Shown here piece by piece: positions 1 to 7,721 of a DNA stretch of 19,957 bases. The position numbers and the translations under genes are program-made. The stretch comes from CAZIKF01 sp964539825. GTDB lineage: Bacteria > Muiribacteriota > UBA6191. The notes below the pieces were generated by a model that did no database searches, was not told the origin of the DNA, and was given only the letters and a program-made list of their open reading frames with translations. Within the stretch, counting starts at the first letter, position 1. Each line of letters opens with the position of its first letter. The stretch is taken from the NCBI GenBank assembly GCA_964539825.1, contig CAZIKF010000061.1, positions 1 to 19,957 of the forward strand, given 5' to 3'.

Positions 1-209
1 GTAGGGACGGGAAAGAGAATGCAATAAAGGAAGAATAAAAGGCTAGGAAGTTCGGACAAATGACCGAAAGAGTCTCCGGAGTTCGAATCTTCAGTGGGTG
101 ATATCTCTACATCCATTATGAACCCGTATCACTTATCTTATTGCTAGTGAGTAAGATTTATCTATTCAAGAACCCATGGACATGTTTTATGGGGATCGAA
201 ACGCGGCGC
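1..209. other. non-coding flank, nothing recognised
   Basis: This stretch lies downstream of the radical SAM gene, which reads leftward and stops at 210. I see no open frame with a convincing start or family similarity, no stable hairpin followed by a T-run on either strand, and no complete tRNA. A gttcgaatc string near 93-101 resembles a tRNA T-loop but has no matching acceptor stem or anticodon arm. The left neighbour is outside the window. Confidence 0.5.
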
Positions 210-1121
210 TTATAATCCGCGCATCCATTCAGATCTGAGAATGGTGGGATCTTCAAGTGCGGACTGTACCATTTTACTGAGTTTTTGGCGATCTCTACCC
301 AGGTCATTGGATTGAAGGGGTAGGTAATTGGAGGCGTGGTTGGAGCGGAAGATGCAGCCACTGAGGTTATCTTCCAGGTGTTCGAAGAAAGTTCCCAATT
401 CGCATAGCAGATCGGAGGGTTCAGGAGAGATGTATTCACCTCTACGTGCTTCTTCATACATCTCTGTGTCAGGTACCGGTATGTAGCTGAGTGCTGAGAT
501 GTACCAGGGGCGTCTCGTGGGAGGCTTCATTCTATTGACCAGTTCTGCTGTCCTCGTAGCATGTTGCTGGGCAAGAGATACTTCGTTCCCCGCCAACCCT
601 AGCAAGATGGTGGCAGATAAAGTTATCCCCGCATTATGCAGCTTTTGGGAAGCAAGCGCGATTTCCTCGCTCGTAGCTTCTTTTTCTATTTTCGTGAGCA
701 GTTCATCATCACCCGTTTCTACACCCAGGTAAACGATCCCAAGCCCGGCTTCACGAACCTCATTGAGTTCCTCATCACTTCTGCGCAGGATATCGCCGGC
801 GTGTCCATAGCATCCAACTCTTTGGAGTTGTGGATGAATCCTGTAAGCTTCCTTGCAAATGGATACCATCATTCTTGGATGCATTAAAAAGGCGTTTCCA
901 TCGAGCAAAAAAATTTTGCGCACTGAGTTGCCATATTGAGTTCGGGAAAGCTCTAAATCTTTCACAATATCTGCAAGGGAACGGATGGAAAATTTCTTGG
1001 TTCTGTACATAGCGCAGAAGGTGCACTTGTAAGAACAGCCGATGCTGCACTGAACCAGCAGGGATTTAGCCTCACTCGGGGGGCGAAAGACCGGTTCCTG
1101 GTAAAACATGGAAGACTTCAT
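210..1121 (-). CDS. radical SAM protein (303 aa)
   Basis: A predicted iron-sulfur enzyme that cleaves S-adenosylmethionine to start radical chemistry; the substrate is unknown. The cluster motif CxxxCxFC is present (C29, C33, C36), followed by a GVETG segment (133-137) that normally helps bind SAM in this fold. Near the C-terminus is SNHASNYLPL (260-269), which I recall as a conserved tail of a widespread uncharacterised radical SAM group of the COG1032/HemW-like type. There is no signal peptide, so it should be cytoplasmic, and no B12-binding or TRAM domain is visible. The ATG at 1121 is the only reasonable start because a TAG lies in frame about 11 codons upstream, but no clear Shine-Dalgarno sequence precedes it. 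It is the last of three leftward genes, 109 bases behind the peptidase, so co-transcription is possible but not shown. The fold is certain; the substrate is not. Confidence 0.88.
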   Translation of the reverse strand: MKSSMFYQEPVFRPPSEAKSLLVQCSIGCSYKCTFCAMYRTKKFSIRSLADIVKDLELSRTQYGNSVRKIFLLDGNAFLMHPRMMVSICKEAYRIHPQLQRVGCYGHAGDILRRSDEELNEVREAGLGIVYLGVETGDDELLTKIEKEATSEEIALASQKLHNAGITLSATILLGLAGNEVSLAQQHATRTAELVNRMKPPTRRPWYISALSYIPVPDTEMYEEARRGEYISPEPSDLLCELGTFFEHLEDNLSGCIFRSNHASNYLPLQSNDLGRDRQKLSKMVQSALEDPTILRSEWMRGL

Positions 1122-1230
1122 AAGGGAGATACTATAGGAGTGAAAAGAGGGCTACAAGCTATGTTCGGGAATGAGGGGCTTTAGCCTTTTTGGATTTCTA
1201 CCCTTAATTCCGGGTAAAGGATCAAGGTCT

Positions 1231-2283
1231 TCAAGTTTGACGGTTGGCTGATTGGTCGATTCGATCAAGGACATGGACCATTCCAACTACGATTCTGGCC
1301 AGAGCGTCATAATTAATTTTTTCAGGAGTGTCAAAATCGGTATGGTAATAAGGGTTTCTAAGGAATGCGGTGACCATAATTGCTTCGAATCCAAACTGCC
1401 AATAGGACCATTGATCCGAGAATCCGATTTCCTGGATCCATTCCGGCAGGCAAGCTCCCTCGGAGGGAAAAATTCTGGAATCTCTAAATGCGGAGATACT
1501 TTTCTTCAGAAGTGCTCTTGAGGATCGATTGGAAACAAATGAAACAAAATTTCCCCGGTCGGGATAGAACATGGAAAGTGGTGCTGGATACTTCTGGGAG
1601 TTCTTTTCATCTGTGTAGAATCCCAGGCTCTCCAGGCTAATCATGGCAATGATATTTTCATTTCTTCCTTGAGAGAGCTTAGCACTGACATAACTTCCCA
1701 TCTCATCGGTTTGAAAATAAGGAGGTTCCTCATTAACGAAAGCAATAAATTTGAGGGTGGCAGCGAATTTTTGCTCGAACAATAGTCGCGAAAGTTCGAG
1801 CAACGCTGCCACCCCCGTTGCGTTGTCATCGGCTCCGGGTGAACCGATGACAGAGTCATAATGTGCTCCAACTACTATGACCCCGTTTGTAGAACCGTTC
1901 TTCTCGGCCACGATATTGGAGACCTCCATTACCGGTAGCCTGGTTCTCTGTGAGTAGACTTCATAGCCCCTGCGCTCAACGACGTGGAATGATTCCCTAT
2001 GAGTCTCATATCCCAGTGCATTAAAGCGCATCTCGATAAATTGAGCGGACTTCTTAAGGTTTTCAGGCCTTATCACATTGCGGTGCCCTATGGTCTGTGC
2101 CAAATGCACTACAATATCCTTTAAATTATTCTGAAGTTCATGGGAAACCTGGCTTTGCTCTGAAATCCCTCTTTCCTTCTGCGGCATGGAAACCGAGTCA
2201 TTTACATACCAGACTAGAATCGCCAGTGAGATTACTGTAAGAGCGGTCACCTCTTGGATGACAGTGAAGCTATTTAGATTCAT
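1231..2283 (-). CDS. M28-family zinc aminopeptidase-like protein, membrane-anchored or exported (350 aa)
   Basis: A predicted di-zinc exopeptidase of MEROPS family M28. The expected ligands appear in order: H141 in AHYDS, bridging D152 in GADDN, catalytic/metal pair E185-E186 in NEEPP, E218 in SLESLGFY, and H314 in YYHTDFDTPEKIN. The YHTxxDTPEKI ending is typical of the family. An N-terminal hydrophobic stretch (about 14-27) with little cleavage signal suggests an uncleaved signal anchor, placing the catalytic domain outside the cytoplasm. A GGGAAGGAAACG ribosome binding site precedes the ATG at 2283. It lies 153 bases behind the WG-repeat gene and before the radical SAM gene, all leftward. 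The substrate, whether peptides for nutrition or a specific N-terminus, cannot be inferred. All metal ligands look intact. Confidence 0.92.
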   Translation of the reverse strand: MNLNSFTVIQEVTALTVISLAILVWYVNDSVSMPQKERGISEQSQVSHELQNNLKDIVVHLAQTIGHRNVIRPENLKKSAQFIEMRFNALGYETHRESFHVVERRGYEVYSQRTRLPVMEVSNIVAEKNGSTNGVIVVGAHYDSVIGSPGADDNATGVAALLELSRLLFEQKFAATLKFIAFVNEEPPYFQTDEMGSYVSAKLSQGRNENIIAMISLESLGFYTDEKNSQKYPAPLSMFYPDRGNFVSFVSNRSSRALLKKSISAFRDSRIFPSEGACLPEWIQEIGFSDQWSYWQFGFEAIMVTAFLRNPYYHTDFDTPEKINYDALARIVVGMVHVLDRIDQSANRQT

Positions 2284-2436
2284 CGTTTCCTTCCCGATAG
2301 CCTGTTTGCAAGAATCGGGCCGGGTACAAAATGCGGATCTTAGCTACTACAGACGCAAGAAAAACATGGCAAATGGGGTTTTTGACGCAATCTAAAACTG
2401 TCTTTTTTGGAGTTAACTTTCAGGCTGCTATACCAT

Positions 2437-3882
2437 CTATTCGATGGATTCTCCAAACCAGTTCAGGTTGAGTTTTGCATCCGACTCCTGGGGGATTATG
2501 CTCCTGCCGTCTCTGAAGGGAGCGGGTCGTAGCCAGGGACGGGCAGCGTCTGTCATCAGTGGTTCATCAAGAAGGAAACTACCGTCCAGGGTAAGGTAAT
2601 TCCAAAAGCGGCTTTCTCCTCTATCGCCATAGACTTTCACCAGGGCTCTTCCGCAAGAAAAGTCATCGGCCTCTTCAATAGCTTCATGCTGAATAAACTT
2701 ACCGCTTTTGTCGATGAAGCGAGGTTGTCTATGGGGATCAAGCGTGAACACCCTGGCCAATCCGTCACGAAAGGGATGGGCTTCAGAAAATCCTTCGGAG
2801 TGGAGTAATTCCCCCTCATGATTGATGAAGTTAAAGGTTGAGTTTTTTCGTTTGACCAGTGCAAACCCTTCCAGAAATGGCTGAGCGTCGCGGAACCATT
2901 CTTTTGTCAGGAATTTGCCTTCGGGGGTCATGAAATTGAGAAGCTTTCCAACTGTGGGTATGCGATCAGTGACCAGGGCGAAACCCCCCTGGAAACCATA
3001 AGCATCAGAAAGGTGGAGATCTTTCCTGCGTCCAGAGTTATCCCGAAAGAGCCAGCCCCCATTCTCGCTCAAATAATTATAAGCCCCGGTGGAACTTCTC
3101 ACCAGGGAGAATCCGCACCGAAAGGAGTCTATCTCCCGAACTGGATAGAGCCACTTTGAAAACAAAGGCTCCAGATTCTGGTCAACAAAATTGTGCTTTT
3201 TCCCAATCCTTATCAAGGCTTTGCCTTCAGAGAAAGGAAGTATCAAATCGTAGGGATCTCCAGCAAAATGTCCCTGTAGATCGATGATTCGAAACTGTGA
3301 ATCATCTGATTGACGGATGACCCCGTAATTGTTTTTAAAGGAATTGGCCTGGTGTAGCCAATTGTCGAGGAGAGGATTTCCATCTGGTCGAAGGTAATTG
3401 TATGAACGAAGAGATTCGCTTTTCACGAGGCCTAGACCACAGGAAAAATCATTTGCTTCAGCAAACCAGTCCTCAGAAATAAATTCTCCCTGTGCATTAA
3501 TGAAGTTATAGCGGCGGGTAGAACCCTGCTGTTCAGTTTCTCTACTACGAACAGCCTGAATTCGGTAAGTAAGGGCCCTTTCATCGAAGAAGGGTCCTAC
3601 AGAATCAAGATGGTTTGAGGCTTTAATATCCGATACCTCTTCCCCGGTAATCTGTGGTTCATCATGCAGAAAAAAGGCTTGTTCCTGGCTCGTGAAAATT
3701 CCTGTACTTTGCTGGAGGATTCGCCCTTGAAGATCGATGATTGCCTGGCTTGTATAACCCAGGCCAGGAACCTTTTTCCAGATCAGTGCGCGTCCGCTCT
3801 CAAAAAACCCGGTGATGAAATTCACACCAAGGTCTCTCTCCATGCTGCGCTGCAAATGTACGCGTTCCAACTGAAGGTTCAT
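2437..3882 (-). CDS. WG-repeat protein (481 aa)
   Basis: This protein consists almost entirely of divergent WG (KWG) beta-repeats of about 30-38 residues. The pattern is a YNFIN/NFMTP strand, a G-E/K-F-I turn, then W-F-x-E-A and F-x-x-G-x-A-L-V. Clear copies start near residues 125, 161, 198, 230, 267, 315, 349, 388 and 426; weaker ones precede them. Such repeats form protein-binding scaffolds and carry no catalytic residues. There is no signal peptide or membrane segment, so it is probably cytoplasmic, unlike many WG proteins. The ATG at 3882 is the longest in-frame start but lacks a good ribosome binding site, so M14 remains possible. It heads the leftward run that continues with the M28 peptidase and radical SAM genes. 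Binding partner unknown. Confidence 0.85.
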   Translation of the reverse strand: MNLQLERVHLQRSMERDLGVNFITGFFESGRALIWKKVPGLGYTSQAIIDLQGRILQQSTGIFTSQEQAFFLHDEPQITGEEVSDIKASNHLDSVGPFFDERALTYRIQAVRSRETEQQGSTRRYNFINAQGEFISEDWFAEANDFSCGLGLVKSESLRSYNYLRPDGNPLLDNWLHQANSFKNNYGVIRQSDDSQFRIIDLQGHFAGDPYDLILPFSEGKALIRIGKKHNFVDQNLEPLFSKWLYPVREIDSFRCGFSLVRSSTGAYNYLSENGGWLFRDNSGRRKDLHLSDAYGFQGGFALVTDRIPTVGKLLNFMTPEGKFLTKEWFRDAQPFLEGFALVKRKNSTFNFINHEGELLHSEGFSEAHPFRDGLARVFTLDPHRQPRFIDKSGKFIQHEAIEEADDFSCGRALVKVYGDRGESRFWNYLTLDGSFLLDEPLMTDAARPWLRPAPFRDGRSIIPQESDAKLNLNWFGESIE

Positions 3883-4082
3883 GGTTGTCTGTGATCAACT
3901 GGGCTTTAGTTGAGTCAGTCATTAGTATAGCTCAGTTTTGTGGCGCTGAGATTGTCTCTGCGACTTCATGATCCTGATTCAGCAAACATTTCAAATAAAT
4001 GAAATAGAGAATTCCAATTAACACGGAACCTGGGCTTTATCCGCATCCTTAAGGTAGAGAGATGAACCTATAGGAGATTCAA
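3883..4082. promoter_or_regulatory. divergent intergenic region (WG gene / secreted orphan)
   Basis: This 200-base spacer separates divergent start codons and must hold promoters for both sides, although I could not assign convincing -35/-10 pairs. It contains short imperfect palindromes (caact...agttg near 3895-3911, atttca...tgaaat near 3989-4006). A good ribosome binding site (TAGGAG, ending about 7 bases before the ATG at 4083) serves the rightward gene. The palindromes are short enough to occur by chance. Confidence 0.3.
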
Positions 4083-4772
4083 ATGCTGAGTAGAATTCTA
4101 ATAATTGTAAGTCTGGTCACGGCTCTCACAAATGCCAAAAAAATAGCTTTTGATGATGGGTCTCTTTCTCTTTCCTCAACCTCGCTTCATAGTAATGAAG
4201 AAGTAGGATTTGAGACAATTCCAGATATCCATAGGAGTGAATTTAATCCCGAGGATGGTGATGTGCCAGAATTGGACCATGAGTCCCTGATCCATCCTGT
4301 CTTTCCAAAATCCACGACTCTTCAATTCTCAAATCAAAGCACAATGGATCACGTTCGAGTCCCTGCTGCAGCCGCTACGAGGTTTGGTGTTTTGAGAGGA
4401 AGCCGGGCTGTGGGTGGGGTGCGTGGTGTTGGAAACTATCTTTTGATTGGGTGTGTTGTAAATGGGGTAGTCAGCACCCTGGGCGGCGACAACCCAATTA
4501 TTGGCTGTATCGATGGAGTCGTGGGTACGAAAGGTGCGCGATATGTTCCAATCATGGAGTTGGAAGGAATCACCCTGCCTGAGAGCCATCCGGATCTTAG
4601 GCTGCTCGATAAGCATGGAATGGATTTCAGGAACTCTTTGCTCGACACACATACTGGGCGTATTGCCAGCGGCCCCTACCAGGGAAAATGTGTTGCCCTG
4701 TTGAACGGGTACATCACCGCGGTAGAATGCGGCAAACCCGATTCAACTAAGTTGATTCTCAACCAATTCTAA
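4083..4772 (+). CDS. small secreted protein of unknown function, four cysteines (229 aa)
   Basis: I do not recognise this family. The first 18 residues form a classical signal peptide: an R near the start, a hydrophobic ILIIVSLVTAL core and a TNA cleavage site, so the mature protein is exported. Residues 20-90 are acidic, serine-rich and low in complexity. A compact glycine-rich domain follows (about 100-229) with two similar hydrophobic hairpins, GCVVNGVVSTLG and GCIDGVVGTKG, then C203 and C216. Four cysteines (C124, C142, C203, C216) suggest two disulfides outside the cytoplasm. The start is supported by a TAGGAG ribosome binding site. The gene stands alone between divergent and convergent neighbours and ends 12 bases from the converging protease gene. 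An inhibitor, substrate or structural surface protein would all fit; nothing in the sequence decides. Confidence 0.78.
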   Translation: MLSRILIIVSLVTALTNAKKIAFDDGSLSLSSTSLHSNEEVGFETIPDIHRSEFNPEDGDVPELDHESLIHPVFPKSTTLQFSNQSTMDHVRVPAAAATRFGVLRGSRAVGGVRGVGNYLLIGCVVNGVVSTLGGDNPIIGCIDGVVGTKGARYVPIMELEGITLPESHPDLRLLDKHGMDFRNSLLDTHTGRIASGPYQGKCVALLNGYITAVECGKPDSTKLILNQF

Positions 4773-4784
4773 ATTTCGATCTTT

Positions 4785-7400
4785 TCAATTCTCATGGAGG
4801 AGATTTGAGATAATGGCTCGAAAGGGTGCTTTTTGGGGAAAGGACTCGAGGAACTTCTGCGAAATCTTCTTTTCTCTCTGTGTGCGAGGTTTGAATTTTT
4901 CAACCAGAATTGAGTGGAGTTCAGCGTTATTATGATATGCCCAGCTGATTCTCTGGAGACGTTCTTGAATGCTTGGCTGCAGCTGGGTCATCAAAGACTG
5001 CATTAGCTTTTTCCTGGCAGCGATGCCCTGGACTGCTTCAAAACCAAAACCGAGGTAGATCAACTTTCCCTTGTCGTATTTATTGATAATTGCTGCAACG
5101 GAACCATTTTCGTAGGTCATGAGCACCTGTGCTGATGCTGTCGTAGGTTTGAACACATCCAGGGACCTTGGATAGTGGATGTTATCTCCCTCCGTAAGAT
5201 CAACAATTTGATCTTGAAAACGAACCTTAAGACTATCAGCATGATCCTTTAGAAATTCAACTCCCAGAAAATTTCGGTAAAATTTACTAATCCCAATCTC
5301 GAATCCGATGTCTTGACCAGTAAGAATAAGGTTTCCGCCAGAGCGGACATAGTCCATGATCAGGTCTCGGTCCCTTGGAGTGAGGGTATTTAGACCTGTA
5401 CTGCCTGTATACCAGATAGCTCTCTCAAAGCTCATCATCAGCAGTCTATCGATTCCGTCCTCATTCTTTTGCGATTGAAAGCTCAGTCCTGATTCATCCA
5501 GAGACTGGGAGTAAATTTCCTCAGACTGATTGAGATAATCGTCATCAACAACGAAGACATCGGGAAGGTGGGACAGTTCGATTTCAAAATCATCTTTCTT
5601 TTTGATCTTGAATTCTTGTTTCAAAGGTAAGTAGCCGCGAGATCGTATCAGGACTTCATATTCTCCCTCAGGCATCTTGAGTCTTAGACTTCCACCCGTC
5701 GTGTTTTGTATTGGGAGAGGGGTTCTTAGAAATTCCAGAGAGGACTCGACTGGTATTCTCTCAGGTGAGAAAACAAAAAATTCCACCGAATATCTCTTAG
5801 CCTTCTCCAGGGTGATGGCTTTGAAGACCTTTTCCTTCTTTTCGAGCTTAATTTTGAATTCCTGTGGTTCAAAACCAAAGGCGTTTGCCGTAATTTCATA
5901 TTTACCCTCAGGTAAAAAAATGTGAACTTCTCCCTTTGGATTTGTCCAGTATCTGACCTGGTAAGGTTCTACGAATACAGATGCTATAGCGTCTCCGCTA
6001 TTCACTCTAAGAAGGATTTCATTTTCACGGAATAGGTGCATTAAAGCGCCATACGCCCTGACGAGTCCGAAACCATATTTGTTGTTAGCGGATGCCTGGA
6101 AACCCTGTGAGGCGCTCTCTCTTAAGAGGTCGGCAACGCGGTCCACGGTTAGATTGGGGCGGGCTTGGAGCATAAGAGCGGCTATTCCCGCAACATGGGG
6201 GGCCGCCATAGAAGTACCTGTTTTCTTTGTGTAATCTCCCTTGTAGTCCAGGGAAAGAATAGAGACGCCCGGCGCTACTACGTCAGGCTTTAGAAATTCT
6301 TGACCTCCCCATTGGGCGGGCCCCCTTGATGAGCTTCTGTGAATAAAGCGCCATCGATTGGTGGAGCCTACGGCGATCGAGTGAGGATAGGAGGCGGGGG
6401 AGCTCATGCTGGCTTTACCAGGCCCCGAGTTTCCGGCGGCAAAGATGGGTACAATTCCTAAATCTCTCCAGGTTTTTACAGCATCCCAGATAGGCTTTTC
6501 TTCTTTGTCAGTTCCCCTGGGGTTTCCCCATGAATTGGATACAATCCTGGGGAAATCATCCGTAGAGGAGTCGCCATCCGGATCAGCGATCCATTGCATT
6601 GCTTTCAAAATGATTGACTCGTGGGTATAGCCCAGGTCAGAGAAAATCTTTCCCACAATGTAACTAATGTCAGGAGCAACACCAATCGCTTGTCCGGAAA
6701 GGTCTCCCCCCCCGATGATTCCCATGCAATGGGAACCATGCCCATGATCATCGTTAGGAGAATCGTCGGGAAAGCTTGAAACGAAATCGCGGGAACGAGT
6801 CACCCGACTTCGAATTTCGGGGTGATCTGACCAGCCCGTATCAAGGATTCCTACTTTCACTCCAGCTCCGGTAAGTCCGAGGTATTGCCATACGAGATTG
6901 GCATTGATCTGGCGTATCCCAAACGCCATTTTGACCCTGTTTTGAAGAGAAACGTCCCCTTTGTCCGTGGAATCAAGGAGCTTGAATCTACGATCTCTTC
7001 CAACATATTTGACCTCGGGATTGTCTTTTAAGGCTCGAAAGAAAGCTTCATTAGCTTCTATTACCGCGCTGTCGTTAATCCAAAAGAATTCAGCGGAGCG
7101 GAGGTTTGTATTCCTGCCCCTTCGATCCGAAGTAAAATTTAGGAATCGAGTTTCTCTTTCCCTGGTAGTTTTACGACGCTGAGTGATCCGATCTTCTGTG
7201 GCTAAGAAAGCATGATCATCACTCCTTGTCGGTGAGTGAAATTGGACAATAGCCTTGAGGGTTTGACGGGATTTGGACCTGAATTGCTCCTGAAGAAGGG
7301 AGTCTATTTCAAAAGCCTGGAGAGTTCCGCATAACATCAAAAATGTGAGAAGGGCGAAACCACCCATTCGTGGGGAAGCAGAATTATGCCAAAAGCTCAT
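4785..7400 (-). CDS. secreted subtilisin-like serine protease with C-terminal accessory domains (871 aa)
   Basis: An exported S8 peptidase. Counted from the in-frame TTG at 7436 (residue 1), the catalytic triad is D199 (ILDTG), H233 (GHGSH) and S409 (GTSMAAPHVAG), with oxyanion N336 (AAGNSG). All signature motifs are intact. Residues 55-155 look like an I9-type propeptide (KAIVQFHSP...), implying autoprocessing. After the protease domain (to about 470) come two beta-sandwich repeats (475-545 and 550-620), each with LPEGKYE- or MPEGEYE-like strands as in PEGA or carboxypeptidase regulatory-like domains. A DxFVVDDD...GGNLILTGQD region (626-815) resembles a class I amidotransferase-like fold without an obvious catalytic Cys, and a basic helical tail follows. 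I chose ATG 7400 (residue 13); ATG 7367 (residue 24) gives a cleaner signal peptide (MGGFALLTFLMLCGTLQAF). None has a clear ribosome binding site. It probably digests extracellular protein or processes surface proteins. Confidence 0.93.
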   Translation of the reverse strand: MSFWHNSASPRMGGFALLTFLMLCGTLQAFEIDSLLQEQFRSKSRQTLKAIVQFHSPTRSDDHAFLATEDRITQRRKTTRERETRFLNFTSDRRGRNTNLRSAEFFWINDSAVIEANEAFFRALKDNPEVKYVGRDRRFKLLDSTDKGDVSLQNRVKMAFGIRQINANLVWQYLGLTGAGVKVGILDTGWSDHPEIRSRVTRSRDFVSSFPDDSPNDDHGHGSHCMGIIGGGDLSGQAIGVAPDISYIVGKIFSDLGYTHESIILKAMQWIADPDGDSSTDDFPRIVSNSWGNPRGTDKEEKPIWDAVKTWRDLGIVPIFAAGNSGPGKASMSSPASYPHSIAVGSTNRWRFIHRSSSRGPAQWGGQEFLKPDVVAPGVSILSLDYKGDYTKKTGTSMAAPHVAGIAALMLQARPNLTVDRVADLLRESASQGFQASANNKYGFGLVRAYGALMHLFRENEILLRVNSGDAIASVFVEPYQVRYWTNPKGEVHIFLPEGKYEITANAFGFEPQEFKIKLEKKEKVFKAITLEKAKRYSVEFFVFSPERIPVESSLEFLRTPLPIQNTTGGSLRLKMPEGEYEVLIRSRGYLPLKQEFKIKKKDDFEIELSHLPDVFVVDDDYLNQSEEIYSQSLDESGLSFQSQKNEDGIDRLLMMSFERAIWYTGSTGLNTLTPRDRDLIMDYVRSGGNLILTGQDIGFEIGISKFYRNFLGVEFLKDHADSLKVRFQDQIVDLTEGDNIHYPRSLDVFKPTTASAQVLMTYENGSVAAIINKYDKGKLIYLGFGFEAVQGIAARKKLMQSLMTQLQPSIQERLQRISWAYHNNAELHSILVEKFKPRTQREKKISQKFLESFPQKAPFRAIISNLLHEN

Positions 7401-7501
7401 GACACAGACTACGAAATAAAGATAGGCTGGTTGCAACTACACGGAGAAAACTTTAAAAAGACTTATTTCTTTACCGAAATGCAAACGATATATCCGCATG
7501 T

Positions 7502-7567
7502 AGGAGTCTGTCGGAGAATTGAGTTTGCAGCCGGTCGCAGTAAAAGGCAATTCTCCGACAGGCTCCT
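7502..7567. repeat. inverted repeat, 20-bp arms around a 26-base centre
   Basis: The left arm 7502-7521 (aggagtctgtcggagaattg) and right arm 7548-7567 are complementary at 19 of 20 positions, with a 26-base GC-rich centre. The arms are too long and too GC-rich for chance. There is no T-run on either side, so it is not a standard intrinsic terminator, and it sits between two gene starts. A REP-like palindrome, a miniature inverted-repeat element or a remnant of insertion sequence ends would all fit. I see no flanking target duplication and no other copy in this window. Confidence 0.8.
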
Positions 7568-7615
7568 TGGTTCATGACCAAAAACGGCTCATCGCGGATG
7601 AGCACGTGATTTTGG
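7567..7615. repeat. two adjacent short hairpins beside the inverted repeat
   Basis: TTGGT-tcatg-ACCAA (7567-7581) is followed by GCTCATC-gcg-GATGAGC (7587-7603), a perfect 7-bp stem with a 3-base loop. The second is nested within CCAAAA...TTTTGG (7578-7583 with 7610-7615), so the two alternatives share bases and could exclude each other. On the plus strand this lies about 110 bases upstream of the hydrolase start and could be an operator or leader structure. Function is inferred only from shape. Confidence 0.5.
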
Positions 7616-7721
7616 ACTTATACTGATTAATAGGTCTGGAATTGGGAATAAAACGCAAATAGAATCCTGGCTGCCCAGGGGAATCATTCGCCTGGTTCTA
7701 ATCACAAAAATTACGGAAATT

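Larger units (their letters stand above)
7401..7721. promoter_or_regulatory. divergent non-coding region between protease and hydrolase genes
   Basis: About 320 bases lie between the divergent protease and alpha/beta hydrolase starts. The central part (7502-7615) is occupied by three consecutive inverted repeats listed separately. The sides are AT-rich and presumably hold the two promoters; a TATACT hexamer at 7619-7624 is -10-like but has no matching -35. Any rightward start point left of 7587 would place the hairpins in the mRNA leader. No coding potential is convincing: frames crossing here have no ribosome binding site and no similarity I recognise. Confidence 0.4.

Noticed and set aside
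60..110. Possible tRNA, from a gttcgaatc string resembling a T-loop
   Set aside because: The T-stem is only partly paired, there is no matching acceptor stem, D-arm or anticodon arm upstream, and no CCA context.
1195..1220. taccc...gggta inverted repeat downstream of the M28 gene as a terminator
   Set aside because: The stem is only 5 bp and is not followed by a T-run on the minus strand; nearby ggctttagcc plus T-run points the wrong way for any gene.
7502..7567. Named insertion sequence end
   Set aside because: The arms look like IS or MITE termini, but there is no transposase and no target duplication, and I cannot match the sequence to a specific family without a search.
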